Of a stretch of DNA of 64,000 nt, positions 17,152 through 25,936 are shown one piece after another. The DNA comes from FEN-1139 sp038207155 (GTDB lineage Bacteria > Myxococcota_A > Polyangia > Polyangiales > Polyangiaceae): positions 186,001-250,000 of the forward strand of contig JBBRAB010000001.1 in NCBI GenBank assembly GCA_038207155.1, read 5' to 3'. The notes under the pieces were generated by a model that did no database searches, had not been told where the DNA came from, and saw only the letters and a list, made by a program, of their open reading frames with translations. How positions within the stretch are numbered: the stretch's first letter is position 1; each line of letters begins with the position of its first letter. A program made the position numbers and the translations under genes.

Positions 17152-18512
17152 CTATCCTTGTTGCCGAGCGCGCCACATTGCTCAAGCTTTCGGTAGAGCG
17201 TCTTGCGGTCCAGCCCCAGGGTCTGGGCCGCGAGCGTTTTGTTGCCGCCAACGGCGGCGTAGACCTGACGCACATAGCGGAGTTCGACCGTTTCGAGCGG
17301 CTCCCATTCGACCGGGGCAGCACCTTCGACGCGATTGAAATAGCCCTGAAGTCGTTCCGGCAAATCATCGATCACCAATTCGACATGGCGCGCCAATGCC
17401 ACAGCTCGCTCAATGCAGTTCTCGAGTTCACGCACGTTGCCCGGCCAATGGTGCGCCATGAGGCGCTCGGCCACTGCGGGCGACAGGCTGTGCACGGTTT
17501 TGCCGAGCTGAGCTGCGTTTCGCCTCAGGAATGCCTCGGCCAACACGAGCACGTCGTTGCCGCGCTCGCGGAGCGGAGGAAGTTCAATGTGAATGACGTT
17601 GACGCGATAGAACAAGTCCTCGCGAAAACGCCGCTCCGCGACCGCGCGCTCCAAGTCCAGGTTCGTGGCACTGATGATGCGTACGTCCACCGGGATGTCG
17701 ACGTTGGCACCCACCGGCCTCACCCGTCGCTCTTGAAGCACGCGCAGTAGCTTGGGCTGGATCGAGAGCGGCAGATCGCCAATCTCATCAAGGAACAACG
17801 TTCCACCGGAGGCCGCGCTAAACAGCCCCGCCCGAGCAGTGCGAGCGTCGGTGAAGGCCCCCTGAGCATGACCAAATAGCTCACTTTCCAGGAGATTTTC
17901 GGGAATCGCGCTGCAGTTGATGGCCACAAACGGTCCGCCGCGGCGCGCTCCCGTGCGATGGATGGCCTGAGCCACCACCTCCTTGCCAGTCCCGCTTTCA
18001 CCCGTCAACAGCAGCGAAGCATCCACATTGGCAATGCGGTCCACCGTTTCAATAACTCGCCCGATCGCAGGACTGTTGCCGACAATCCCATGGCGTGACG
18101 TGCTGGTGCCGACGTGCGCGCGCAGCCGTTCGAGCTCGCGGTGAGCGTGACAATGCTGAATCGCGCGGTCGAGCGCCACGGTGAGCACTTCGACCTCGAG
18201 CGGCTTGGTGACAAAATCGTAGGCGCCCGAGCGAATCGCCCCCACCGCTGTTTCAAGATTCCCAAAGGCCGTCAGCAAGATGACTGGCAATCTGGGGTAA
18301 CGACCGAGGATGCGAGTACACAGCTCCAGGCCGTCCATGCCCGGCATCCGCAGATCGGTCACGACGACGTCGAACTTCCCTACCTCCAGCAGTTCGAGAG
18401 CCTGCTCCGCGCTGGTCGCCGCGGTGACGTGGTAGCCACGCTTCGACAAGCGACGCTCCACCAAGCTGAGCGCCTCTGGCTCATCGTCAACGAACAGAAC
18501 ATCACCCTTCAT
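17148..18512 (-). CDS. Sigma-54-dependent NtrC-family response regulator
   Basis: This 454-residue protein has three domains. The receiver has its phospho-acceptor at Asp53 (VVVTDLRMPG). The AAA+ sigma-54 activation domain has Walker A GESGTGKE, GAFTDA in place of the commoner GAFTGA loop, and Walker B LFLDEIGDL. A Fis-type helix-turn-helix ends the protein (NKTLAAQTLGLDRKTLYRKL). When phosphorylated it should drive open-complex formation by sigma-54 RNA polymerase from distant upstream sites. Its gene start overlaps the sensor kinase gene by 11 bases, so the two form one system. The divergent metal-efflux operon carries a matching sigma-54 promoter and is the obvious target. The GAFTDA change affects the sigma-54 contact loop but is not necessarily inactivating. 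Confidence 0.94.
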   Translation of the reverse strand: MKGDVLFVDDEPEALSLVERRLSKRGYHVTAATSAEQALELLEVGKFDVVVTDLRMPGMDGLELCTRILGRYPRLPVILLTAFGNLETAVGAIRSGAYDFVTKPLEVEVLTVALDRAIQHCHAHRELERLRAHVGTSTSRHGIVGNSPAIGRVIETVDRIANVDASLLLTGESGTGKEVVAQAIHRTGARRGGPFVAINCSAIPENLLESELFGHAQGAFTDARTARAGLFSAASGGTLFLDEIGDLPLSIQPKLLRVLQERRVRPVGANVDIPVDVRIISATNLDLERAVAERRFREDLFYRVNVIHIELPPLRERGNDVLVLAEAFLRRNAAQLGKTVHSLSPAVAERLMAHHWPGNVRELENCIERAVALARHVELVIDDLPERLQGYFNRVEGAAPVEWEPLETVELRYVRQVYAAVGGNKTLAAQTLGLDRKTLYRKLEQCGALGNKDS

Positions 18513-19980
18513 GGGGCTCTCCAAACGGCAGTAGAACAGAGAAGCAGGCGCCTTTTCCAGGCTGATTATCAACCTCGATCCAACCCTGGTGTTCGCGCAC
18601 GATACCCCAGGACACAGACAGCCCGAGGCCAGTCCCTTGCCCCACAGCCTTTGTCGTAAAAAACGGCTCAAATAGGTGCTTTAGAATAGCCGGATCGATG
18701 CCACGTCCATGGTCCGCCACGCGGAACGCGACGCAGGGCAACTCCCCTTGGCCGATCTCCGAGGGCACCGTCGCCAACAGCTCTTCGACCGAGATCTGTA
18801 CCGCCGTGTCGGGAGGTGAAACCTGGATCGCGTTCATCACTAGGTTCGTGAGCACTTGTTCGAGCTGATGCGCATCAGCGGAGAGTTCTGCGATCGGGTT
18901 GGACGGCTCGACGATGGTTATACGGACGGACTTTTTCTCGGCGATGGGTCCGAGCAGGGACTGGCAGCGCTGAGCAAGCTCAACCGGACTGAAAAGACTC
19001 TTGCTCGGCTCGCGTTGCCGCGACAGATCGAGCAACTGACGAATGATCCCGGCCATGCGCTGACTCTGTTCGCGGATGATACGAGCACACTCGATGGTCT
19101 CGGCCGGGTCCGCCTCGCCGGTTTCGATCATACTGGCGCGACCGAGCACCACGTGGAGCGGCGTCCCAAGTTCGTGCGCGACGCCCGAGGCGAGTTTACC
19201 GACCGTCGTCAGGCGTTCCGCGCGCCGCAATTCCTCGACCGCCGCCAGTCGCGCGCGCCCCTCGAAATTGAGTCGTTCGTGCTGCTCGCGCAGCTGGTCG
19301 CACATGACGTCGACTGCCGCCGCGAGTTCACCGAGTTCGTCACGCTGCCTCAGCGCCAAAGGAGAGCCAAAATCGCCGGTTCCGACGCGTCGCGCCTTGT
19401 CGGCGATCGCCCTCATGGGGACGGCAACCAGCACGGTCCCGATCAACAGCGCCACCACCAGCCACGCCAGCGTGACCGCGACAGACTCGGCCATGGTGCG
19501 AACGACGCCCGCCCAGAGCGCGTCATGCTCCATGGTTCGATGCTCCTCTATCTCGATCGCGCCCTCTTCGCCGGCTAGAATCACCGGCACGTAGGTGTGC
19601 GCCACCGCGGGCGTCGACGGCAGTAACGTGGCACGGCCCTGAGCGAAGACCACCGCGCGTGTCGCCAACGCTTGAGCGAAGGCCGCGGGCACTCGCGCCT
19701 GATGCATCGGCTCGTGGGAATCGACCTCAACCCATCTCAGGGTGAGTTGAGGTTGAGTCTTCGGTAAGGCCGAGAGCATTTTCAAGGCAGCGGCTCGGCC
19801 CTCAGCTACCCAAATCCGTTCGAAGGCAGTCGCCACGATCCGTCCGACTCGCTCGTGATCGACCTGTCCATCCGCTTGAAAGTGATCGAAGGTGTTGCGC
19901 AGCCGAAGGAAGCCGCTCGAGCCGAGCACGAAGAGCACGACTACGGTGAGAAACAGGGTGAGCTTGAACGTCAGCCTCAT
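18502..19980 (-). CDS. Membrane sensor histidine kinase
   Basis: This 492-residue kinase has one transmembrane helix at about 7-25, a periplasmic sensor of about 135 residues, a second helix at about 163-187 and a HAMP linker. The HisKA domain has the phospho-acceptor His269 (ASGVAHELGTPLHVV), and the ATPase domain shows DHGRGIDP and GQGTGLGLSVSWGIV. The arrangement resembles ZraS/HydH-type sensors that pair with sigma-54 activators. The sensor domain has only a few His, Asp and Glu residues and no obvious metal motif, so the signal is not known from sequence. It is cotranscribed with the regulator and divergent from the efflux operon; a 251-base gap holds the control sites. Confidence 0.93.
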   Translation of the reverse strand: MRLTFKLTLFLTVVVLFVLGSSGFLRLRNTFDHFQADGQVDHERVGRIVATAFERIWVAEGRAAALKMLSALPKTQPQLTLRWVEVDSHEPMHQARVPAAFAQALATRAVVFAQGRATLLPSTPAVAHTYVPVILAGEEGAIEIEEHRTMEHDALWAGVVRTMAESVAVTLAWLVVALLIGTVLVAVPMRAIADKARRVGTGDFGSPLALRQRDELGELAAAVDVMCDQLREQHERLNFEGRARLAAVEELRRAERLTTVGKLASGVAHELGTPLHVVLGRASMIETGEADPAETIECARIIREQSQRMAGIIRQLLDLSRQREPSKSLFSPVELAQRCQSLLGPIAEKKSVRITIVEPSNPIAELSADAHQLEQVLTNLVMNAIQVSPPDTAVQISVEELLATVPSEIGQGELPCVAFRVADHGRGIDPAILKHLFEPFFTTKAVGQGTGLGLSVSWGIVREHQGWIEVDNQPGKGACFSVLLPFGEPHEG

Positions 19981-20068
19981 GCGCTCGGCTCAGGCTAGCT
20001 CAGTCCTGTCCTGCAAGACCGCCAGCGTGCAGGCGACCGGAGCAAGCCCCTCACCAGTTCACCCAAAC

Positions 20069-20115
20069 GTGGCGGCTACAAGGCCTGCGCACTGAGTGGC
20101 GGCCATGCCTGCACG
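20069..20115 (+). promoter_or_regulatory. Imperfect direct repeat, candidate activator-binding site
   Basis: GTGGCGGC occurs at 20069-20076 and again at 20096-20103, each followed within a few bases by GCCTGC (20083-20088 and 20107-20112). The pair lies roughly 85-130 bases upstream of the -24 element of the sigma-54-like promoter. NtrC-family regulators usually bind at such a distance. It is therefore a candidate upstream activating site for the adjacent regulator. The repeat is imperfect and this is inference only. Confidence 0.35.
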
Positions 20116-20195
20116 GCGCCCCATTTTTCCCCACCGAGGCGAAACGCCACCCTGCCGCTTCCACGGATCCCCGCCAAAATGCCATCGGCGGGACT

Positions 20196-20211
20196 TGGTT
20201 CGGAATTTGCT
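20196..20211 (+). promoter_or_regulatory. Sigma-54-type (-24/-12) promoter of the metal-efflux operon
   Basis: The string TGGTTC, five bases, then TTGCT fits the sigma-54 consensus TGGCAC-N5-TTGCW. The essential GG (20197-20198) and GC (20209-20210) have the correct ten-base spacing. Transcription would start near 20222, about ten bases before the ATG at 20232, leaving a very short leader that still includes GGA. The neighbouring sigma-54-dependent two-component system makes the assignment more likely. Confidence 0.62.
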
Positions 20212-20231
20212 TGTGGCGTCGCGGAAACCTG

Positions 20232-21575
20232 ATGCGCGTCCCGAAATACCTCACTCTGGCGACCCTGTTGGCGGTCACCCCGCTGTTCGGTCAAATCGGC
20301 GCCGCGGCTGGGGCTGAGCCTTCCTCAATTGAGCCAGCGGCAGTCGAGCAGGCTGACGCAGAGCGCCTGCTCGCTTCGCCTTCCGAGCTCATTCGTTGGC
20401 TCGAACAACACAGCCCACGCCTCCACGAAGCCAAGCAGGCCGCCGCGGTCACGCGCTCGGAGATCGCCGTGGCGGGCATCCACCCCAATCCCGCGCTGCT
20501 GATCGGTGTGGCTTCCTACGCAATCGGTCAGACGAATCCTTCGGGCCTGTCACGCGCGCAGACGCCCAATCTGATGATTGGCTACTCGCAACCGATCCTG
20601 CTCGGAAAGCTCGGCTTGCGTCAGTCCGCCGCGCGACAACGCAGCGCCGCTGCCGACTCCGGCGTGCGGCAATCGCTGGTGGACGTCGCCGCAGCCTCCA
20701 GGGACGCCCTTGGCGTGCTCTCGGCGACGGACGCGCGCGTTGTTCTGTTGACGGAACGACTCGCTGACGCCGAGCACGTGGCGGCCCTAGGTCGACTTCG
20801 ACTGGAGCGCGGTGACATCAGTGGCATCGACCAGGACCGTCTGGAGCTCGAGCGGCTCAGCGTGGCGCGTCAACTCAATGGCGCAGAGGCAGACCACGCC
20901 TCCGCGCAGGCCGAATGTGAAGCCTGGCTCGGTGCCCGCTGCAGTGCCTTGCGAGACCTGAGTGCGCTCGTCTCAGCGCCCTTGCTCGAAGGGCGCGGGC
21001 CCGCCCAGCAACAAGTCGATGCCCGCCCCGATGTTCTGGCGCTCGGACATGCCGCGCAAGCAGCCCAAACCGACGCCCAGCTGGCGCGAAGAACCAGGGT
21101 CCCCGATCCGACGGTGACGGCGATGTTCACCCGCGATTATCTCACCGTCGCGGGCAATCAACCCTACACGCTTGGTCTTGCCCTCACCATTCCACTGCCC
21201 GTCTTCGATGCTGGCAGTCGACAAGCGGCGCGCTCAGAAGCAGAACGCGCTGCCTACCAGGCCGAGGCCTCGCGCATCCGACGCGAGTCAATCGCTCGCG
21301 TGACAGGGCTCGTTCAGACCGAGCGCCAGCTCATTGTTCGCCTCAAGCAACTCGAGGAGGAGAGTCTTCCGCGCTCGAGCGCCACAGTAAAAGCTGCTGA
21401 GAGCGCGTTTCATCACGGCCAAACCGGTATGACAGAGCTCTTGATGATGCGACGCGAGCACCTCGCGATCGCGCTCGAGCTGATCGACACCAGACTCGCA
21501 CTGTTTCAAAACCGAAATGCGCTTCGACACGAGCTCGCGCTCGACGCCTACGATCCTTTTACCCGGGAACGATGA
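20232..21575 (+). CDS. TolC/CzcC-type outer-membrane efflux channel
   Basis: This 447-residue protein has a signal peptide (VPKYLTLATLLAVTPLFGQIG, about 3-23). It is followed by the paired long helical hairpins of the outer-membrane efflux (OEP) family, for example ALGVLSATDARVVLLTERLADAEH in two pieces and the C-terminal RHELALDAYDPF. It forms the outer-membrane exit duct of a tripartite pump. ATG at 20232 is chosen because the signal peptide begins there and because the likely sigma-54 transcript would start after the alternative GTG at 20211. Its stop overlaps the next gene's start (21572-21575), so the first two pump genes are coupled. Confidence 0.88.
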   Translation: MRVPKYLTLATLLAVTPLFGQIGAAAGAEPSSIEPAAVEQADAERLLASPSELIRWLEQHSPRLHEAKQAAAVTRSEIAVAGIHPNPALLIGVASYAIGQTNPSGLSRAQTPNLMIGYSQPILLGKLGLRQSAARQRSAAADSGVRQSLVDVAAASRDALGVLSATDARVVLLTERLADAEHVAALGRLRLERGDISGIDQDRLELERLSVARQLNGAEADHASAQAECEAWLGARCSALRDLSALVSAPLLEGRGPAQQQVDARPDVLALGHAAQAAQTDAQLARRTRVPDPTVTAMFTRDYLTVAGNQPYTLGLALTIPLPVFDAGSRQAARSEAERAAYQAEASRIRRESIARVTGLVQTERQLIVRLKQLEEESLPRSSATVKAAESAFHHGQTGMTELLMMRREHLAIALELIDTRLALFQNRNALRHELALDAYDPFTRER

Positions 21576-22771
21576 TGAACCACCCCTCCCTGCTGGCCCC
21601 GGTTGTGCGCGTTGAGTCCTGGTTGAGTCGAACCGGTCGCGCCGGCATCATCGCGGCTAGCGCACTCGGTGCCCTGCTGGTCTGGCTCGCCGCCACCTAT
21701 GATCGCTCCGCGACCCTGGCTAAGCCGGGAACGCCGGGCATGTCGATCACGGGCGGAGCGATCGAACTGCGACCGGAGGCCCCGCAGTGGCACTCGGTCA
21801 GCATCGGGACCGTCAAGGCCTGCACGGAGCAGCTCTCGGATCCGATCCCCGCATACGTGCGCATCGACGAGACGCGCGCGGCGCGCGTTGGCGCTCCCCT
21901 GGGCGGCCGCGTGGTCTCGGTGGATGTCGAGATTGGCCAGTCCGTCGCGCACAATACGCCTCTGTTTACGGTCTCAAGTCCCGAGCTGGCGGCCCTCGGA
22001 GCTGATCGGGACCGCGCCAAGGTCGAGCTCGACACCGCTCACACCGTTTACGACCGCACCAAAGCCATGGTGCAGGTCCAGGCCGTTCCGGCCAAGGACG
22101 AGCTCACGGCACTCACTTCGCTGCGCTCGGCCGAGCTATCTCTCTCCGCAGCTCAGTCCAAGCTGAGCGCACTGCGGGTGGCTCAACGCTCGATGAACGA
22201 GTTCGTGGTGCGCGCGCCACGCGCAGGCACGATCGTCGAAAAGAACGTGCTGTCCGGACAAGAGGTGGGCGCCACCGACGCCGGCAACTTGATCACGATC
22301 GCGGATCTGTCGAGCGTCTGGGTGGTCGCAGAGATCTTTGAGACCGACGCCCAGGGCATCGTTCCCGGGGCCCGCGCTGAGGTTGTTGTCCCTTCGGCCA
22401 CCGGGAGCCACTACAACGCCACCCTGGACATGGTCTCGTCGGTGGTCGATCCCGAACGTCACAGCCTTCCGATCCGGCTTCGTCTGGATAACCCCGACGG
22501 GCGACTGCGACCGAACTCCTTTGCCCAGGTGCGTATCCTTGTTCCAGCTCCGCCCGGCGCGGTCGATGTCCCCGCCACCGCGCTGGTCTCAGACGGCGAG
22601 CATCAGTCGGTTCTGGTCGAAACCAGCCCAAGGCACATCGAACGACGGCGCGTCACGGCAGGTGCCGTGCGCGGCGGCCGTGTCGTCATCACGCAGGGAC
22701 TCGTCCCGGGTGACCGCGTCGTGGAACGCGGCGCGCTTTTGCTCGACAATGCGCTCAATATTTCCGGCTAG
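21572..22771 (+). CDS. RND efflux periplasmic adaptor (CzcB/CusB-type membrane fusion protein)
   Basis: This 399-residue adaptor has an N-terminal membrane anchor (about 25-41), a barrel-sandwich half (APLGGRVVSVDVEIGQSVAHN), a helical hairpin (about 145-200) and the second sandwich half (VRAPRAGTIVEKNVLSGQEV). A beta-barrel domain (DLSSVWVVAEIFETDAQGIV) and a membrane-proximal domain complete the order. It links the inner-membrane RND pump to the outer-membrane channel across the periplasm. I see no His-rich or Met-rich metal-binding extension, so the cargo metal cannot be inferred from it. It lies between the channel gene (four-base overlap) and the pump gene (26-base gap). Confidence 0.9.
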   Translation: MMNHPSLLAPVVRVESWLSRTGRAGIIAASALGALLVWLAATYDRSATLAKPGTPGMSITGGAIELRPEAPQWHSVSIGTVKACTEQLSDPIPAYVRIDETRAARVGAPLGGRVVSVDVEIGQSVAHNTPLFTVSSPELAALGADRDRAKVELDTAHTVYDRTKAMVQVQAVPAKDELTALTSLRSAELSLSAAQSKLSALRVAQRSMNEFVVRAPRAGTIVEKNVLSGQEVGATDAGNLITIADLSSVWVVAEIFETDAQGIVPGARAEVVVPSATGSHYNATLDMVSSVVDPERHSLPIRLRLDNPDGRLRPNSFAQVRILVPAPPGAVDVPATALVSDGEHQSVLVETSPRHIERRRVTAGAVRGGRVVITQGLVPGDRVVERGALLLDNALNISG

Positions 22772-22797
22772 CCCTCGACGACGGAACCTGAAATCCC

Positions 22798-25700
22798 ATG
22801 CTTGACTGGCTTCTCCGACGCTCGCTGACGACTCGAGCGGCACCGATCCTGTTTGCCGTCGTGCTGCTCGTGGCCGGCTGGTTCTCGTATCGCAGCTTGA
22901 CTATCGAGGCCTTCCCGGACCCTACCGACACCCAGGTTCAGGTCATCACCTCGTTCGCCGGGCAACCTGCCGAGGAGGTGGAGCGCCGGGTCTCGATTCC
23001 ACTCGAGCGCGCCCTAAACGGCACCCCGCACGTCATTCGAACGCGCAGCATTTCGCTGTTTGGACTGTCGCAGCTCACGCTGGTGTTTGACGAACAGGTG
23101 GGGGCTTCCGACGCCCGCCAACTGATCGTGGAGCGCCTCATGCAAGCGGAATTGCCGCCCAACGTCAAGGCGACCCTCGGACCGATGGCGACGCCCATTG
23201 GTGAGATCTTTCGGTATACCCTGCACGGTGGGCAGACCGATCCGATGCAGCTGCGCACCCTGCAGGACTGGGTCATTCGCCCCGCGCTGCTACGCGTGCC
23301 CGGGGTAGCGGAGGTGGTCTCGATGGGCGGCATGGTCCGCGAGATCCACGTCGAACCGAACCCAGCGCGAATGGCCGAGCTTGGGGTGACCCTCGATCAG
23401 GTCAACGAGTCCCTCGAAGGGGCCAGCGCCAACGCGGGTGGCGGCTTCGTCGAGCGCGGCGAAGAGATGTTCGTGATTCGAAGCGTCGGCGTGTTCCGCA
23501 ATCAGGAGGACGTCGAACGCACGCGCGTGGCCAGTCGCCGCGGCATCCCAGTGCTCGTCAAGGACGTGGCGAGCGTCACTGAGGGCTACATGCCGCGCCA
23601 AGGCATCGTCAGCCGCGACGACGAGAGTGACGTCGTCGAGGGTACCGTGCTGATGCGAAAGGGCGAAAACCCAAGCCAGGTACTCGACGGGATCCGCAAA
23701 CGCGTGAGTGAGCTCGGCCAGCGCAGCCTCCCGCGCGGCGTTGAAATTCGCCCGTTTTACGACCGCGGTGAGCTCGTCGACACCACGCTGCACACGGTGC
23801 TCCACAACTTGATGGAAGGGGCAGCGCTGGTCGTTTTCGTGCTGTTTGCCTTCACTCTATCGCTGCGCGCCTCGCTGGTCGTCGCGACCGTGATCCCACT
23901 CTCGCTGGCGGCCGCCTTCACCTACCTCGCGGCCCGCGGCATGAGCGCCAATCTGCTCAGCATGGGCGCGATCGATTTTGGCATCATCGTCGACGGCGCC
24001 GTGGTGTTGATGGAACACCTACTGCACCGCGTACCCCACCTCGATCCGCATCAGAACTTGGGAACGCGCATCCTGCGCGCCACCCGTGAGGTCGCGCGGC
24101 CCACGATGTTCGCGCTCCTCATCATCATCGCAGCGTACATCCCGATTTTCTCGCTGCAGCGCGTCGAGGGCCGTATCTTTTCGCCAATGGCGCACACCGT
24201 GGTGGCAGCCCTGCTGGGCGCCCTGCTGGTGAGCTTTACGGTCATTCCAGTGCTGGCGATTGGCGTGCTTCGACGGCCCTTGCCGAGCCGCGAGTCGCCC
24301 CTCACGACGTTCGCTCTGCGGTTTCACGGGCCGCTGCTCAAGCGAGCGCTCGCAAAACCGCTTCCCCTGCTGATTCTCTCGGTCGCAACGCTCGTGGCCT
24401 CGGTCGTGCTGCTGGGTCGACTCGGCTCGGAGTTCCTTCCCGAACTGAACGAAGGCTCGCTCTACGTCACGTTCACGCTGCCGAGTAATTCGTCCTACGC
24501 GCAAGGTCGCAGCCTGGCGCCCCGAGTCCGCGATCTGCTCCGCCGCACGCCGGAGGTCGAGTCGATCCTCACGCAGCTCGGGCGACCCGAGGACGGCACC
24601 GATCCGAAGCTTCCGAATAACCTCGAGGTCTTCGTTCGGCTCAAGCCGATGAGCACCTGGCGACCCGAAAAGCACGAGCTCAACGATATCGTGCTCGAGA
24701 TGGCGCGCAATACTGCGGAAATCCCAGGAGTTGAAGTCAACTACTCCCAGCCGATTCGCGACAACGTGGCGGACAATATTGCCGGTCAGCAGGGGCAAGT
24801 CGCGCTCAAGATTTTCGGCGACGACATCGAGGTCTTGACCCACCAGGCGACCCTGGCCAAAGCGGCAGTTCAGGCCACTCGCGGTTCGGCCGACGCGGCG
24901 CTCGTGAGAGCGGGCGTGAGTCCACAGCTGCAGCTGCACGTACGTCGTGAGACGCTAGCGCGCTTTAACATGCCGCTATCCGAGGCCCAGTCTTACGTGG
25001 AAACGGCGCTGGCAGGACACACGGCAAGTGAGCTCTGGGAGGGCGAGAAGCACTTTGACGTCACCGTGCGGCTCCCGCGCTCCAGTCGTGAGAGCGCCGA
25101 CTCCATCCGAGGCATCCGTATCCCGCTGCGCGACGGCAGCGTCGTACCGCTCTCCGCGGTGGCCGATGTCCAGCTCAATGTCGGGCGACTGGCGATCACC
25201 CGTGAGAACGGGCGCCGCTACATCGGTGTGCGAACCAATGTGCGAGGGCGTGACCTTGGCACCTTCGTGGCCGAGGCGCGCTCGCGCGTCAATCGAGCGA
25301 TCTCCCTGCCGGAAGGCTACGAACAGTCATGGGGTGGTGAGTTCGAAAACCAAGAGCGCGCCATGAAGCGGCTCACGATCGTGGTACCAGTGGCGCTGTT
25401 GATCACCTTTGGGCTGCTTTATTCGGTGTTCGGCTCCCTGATTGATGCACTGCTCGTGATGCTGATCCTGCCGCTCGCCTTGTCGGGCGGAGTCGTCGGA
25501 CTCGCCGTGGCGCACATGACCCTCAGCGTGTCGGCTGCAGTTGGCTTCATTGCCCTGCTCGGTCAGGCCGTTCTCAACGGTGTGTTGATCGTATCGGCGA
25601 TTCGCGAGCGACAGGAGGAAGGCGACAACGAGCGAACCGCGGTACTGGCAGGCACGTCCGCGCGACTGCGCTCCGTGCTAATGACGGCGCTCCTAGCGGC

Positions 25701-25917
25701 GCTTGGCGTGCTCCCGGCCGCGCTCTCCCACGCCATTGGAAGCGAGACTCAGCGCCCGATTGCGGTCGTCGTGTTCGGCGGCACCTTGTCGGCGGCGCTC
25801 GTCACGCTGTTCCTTCTTCCGGTGGTCCTGCTACTCGCCGAGCGCCTGCCTGGACGTCGCGTGATCATCTCCCCCATGGCGACCAAGGAGACGATCTCGC
25901 CCCAGCCGGGGATATGA
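22798..25917 (+). CDS. Heavy-metal efflux RND transporter (CzcA/CusA type)
   Basis: This 1039-residue inner-membrane proton/metal antiporter has the usual twelve-helix RND layout with two large periplasmic loops. In transmembrane helix 4 the segment AIDFGIIVDGAVVLMEH holds Asp393, Asp399 and Glu406. These match the charged D/D/E proton-relay set that defines the heavy-metal (HME) branch (Asp402, Asp408 and Glu415 in CzcA). The N-terminal segment IEAFPDPTDTQVQV is also typical. The CusA methionine relay was not confirmed, so divalent cations such as Zn, Co, Cd or Ni are as likely as Cu/Ag. It is the last gene of a three-gene pump operon and is convergent with mlaE. Confidence 0.93.
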   Translation: MLDWLLRRSLTTRAAPILFAVVLLVAGWFSYRSLTIEAFPDPTDTQVQVITSFAGQPAEEVERRVSIPLERALNGTPHVIRTRSISLFGLSQLTLVFDEQVGASDARQLIVERLMQAELPPNVKATLGPMATPIGEIFRYTLHGGQTDPMQLRTLQDWVIRPALLRVPGVAEVVSMGGMVREIHVEPNPARMAELGVTLDQVNESLEGASANAGGGFVERGEEMFVIRSVGVFRNQEDVERTRVASRRGIPVLVKDVASVTEGYMPRQGIVSRDDESDVVEGTVLMRKGENPSQVLDGIRKRVSELGQRSLPRGVEIRPFYDRGELVDTTLHTVLHNLMEGAALVVFVLFAFTLSLRASLVVATVIPLSLAAAFTYLAARGMSANLLSMGAIDFGIIVDGAVVLMEHLLHRVPHLDPHQNLGTRILRATREVARPTMFALLIIIAAYIPIFSLQRVEGRIFSPMAHTVVAALLGALLVSFTVIPVLAIGVLRRPLPSRESPLTTFALRFHGPLLKRALAKPLPLLILSVATLVASVVLLGRLGSEFLPELNEGSLYVTFTLPSNSSYAQGRSLAPRVRDLLRRTPEVESILTQLGRPEDGTDPKLPNNLEVFVRLKPMSTWRPEKHELNDIVLEMARNTAEIPGVEVNYSQPIRDNVADNIAGQQGQVALKIFGDDIEVLTHQATLAKAAVQATRGSADAALVRAGVSPQLQLHVRRETLARFNMPLSEAQSYVETALAGHTASELWEGEKHFDVTVRLPRSSRESADSIRGIRIPLRDGSVVPLSAVADVQLNVGRLAITRENGRRYIGVRTNVRGRDLGTFVAEARSRVNRAISLPEGYEQSWGGEFENQERAMKRLTIVVPVALLITFGLLYSVFGSLIDALLVMLILPLALSGGVVGLAVAHMTLSVSAAVGFIALLGQAVLNGVLIVSAIRERQEEGDNERTAVLAGTSARLRSVLMTALLAALGVLPAALSHAIGSETQRPIAVVVFGGTLSAALVTLFLLPVVLLLAERLPGRRVIISPMATKETISPQPGI

Positions 25918-25936
25918 ACGGTGCGGTGGACGCGAG

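Noticed and set aside
19981..20040. Second sigma-54 promoter in front of the sensor-kinase gene
   Set aside because: TGGCGG and TTGCA occur on the minus strand, but their spacing is only two bases instead of five.
24019..24939. Open frame of about 300 codons antisense to the RND pump
   Set aside because: It lies opposite conserved CzcA-type coding sequence and has no protein-like domain pattern.
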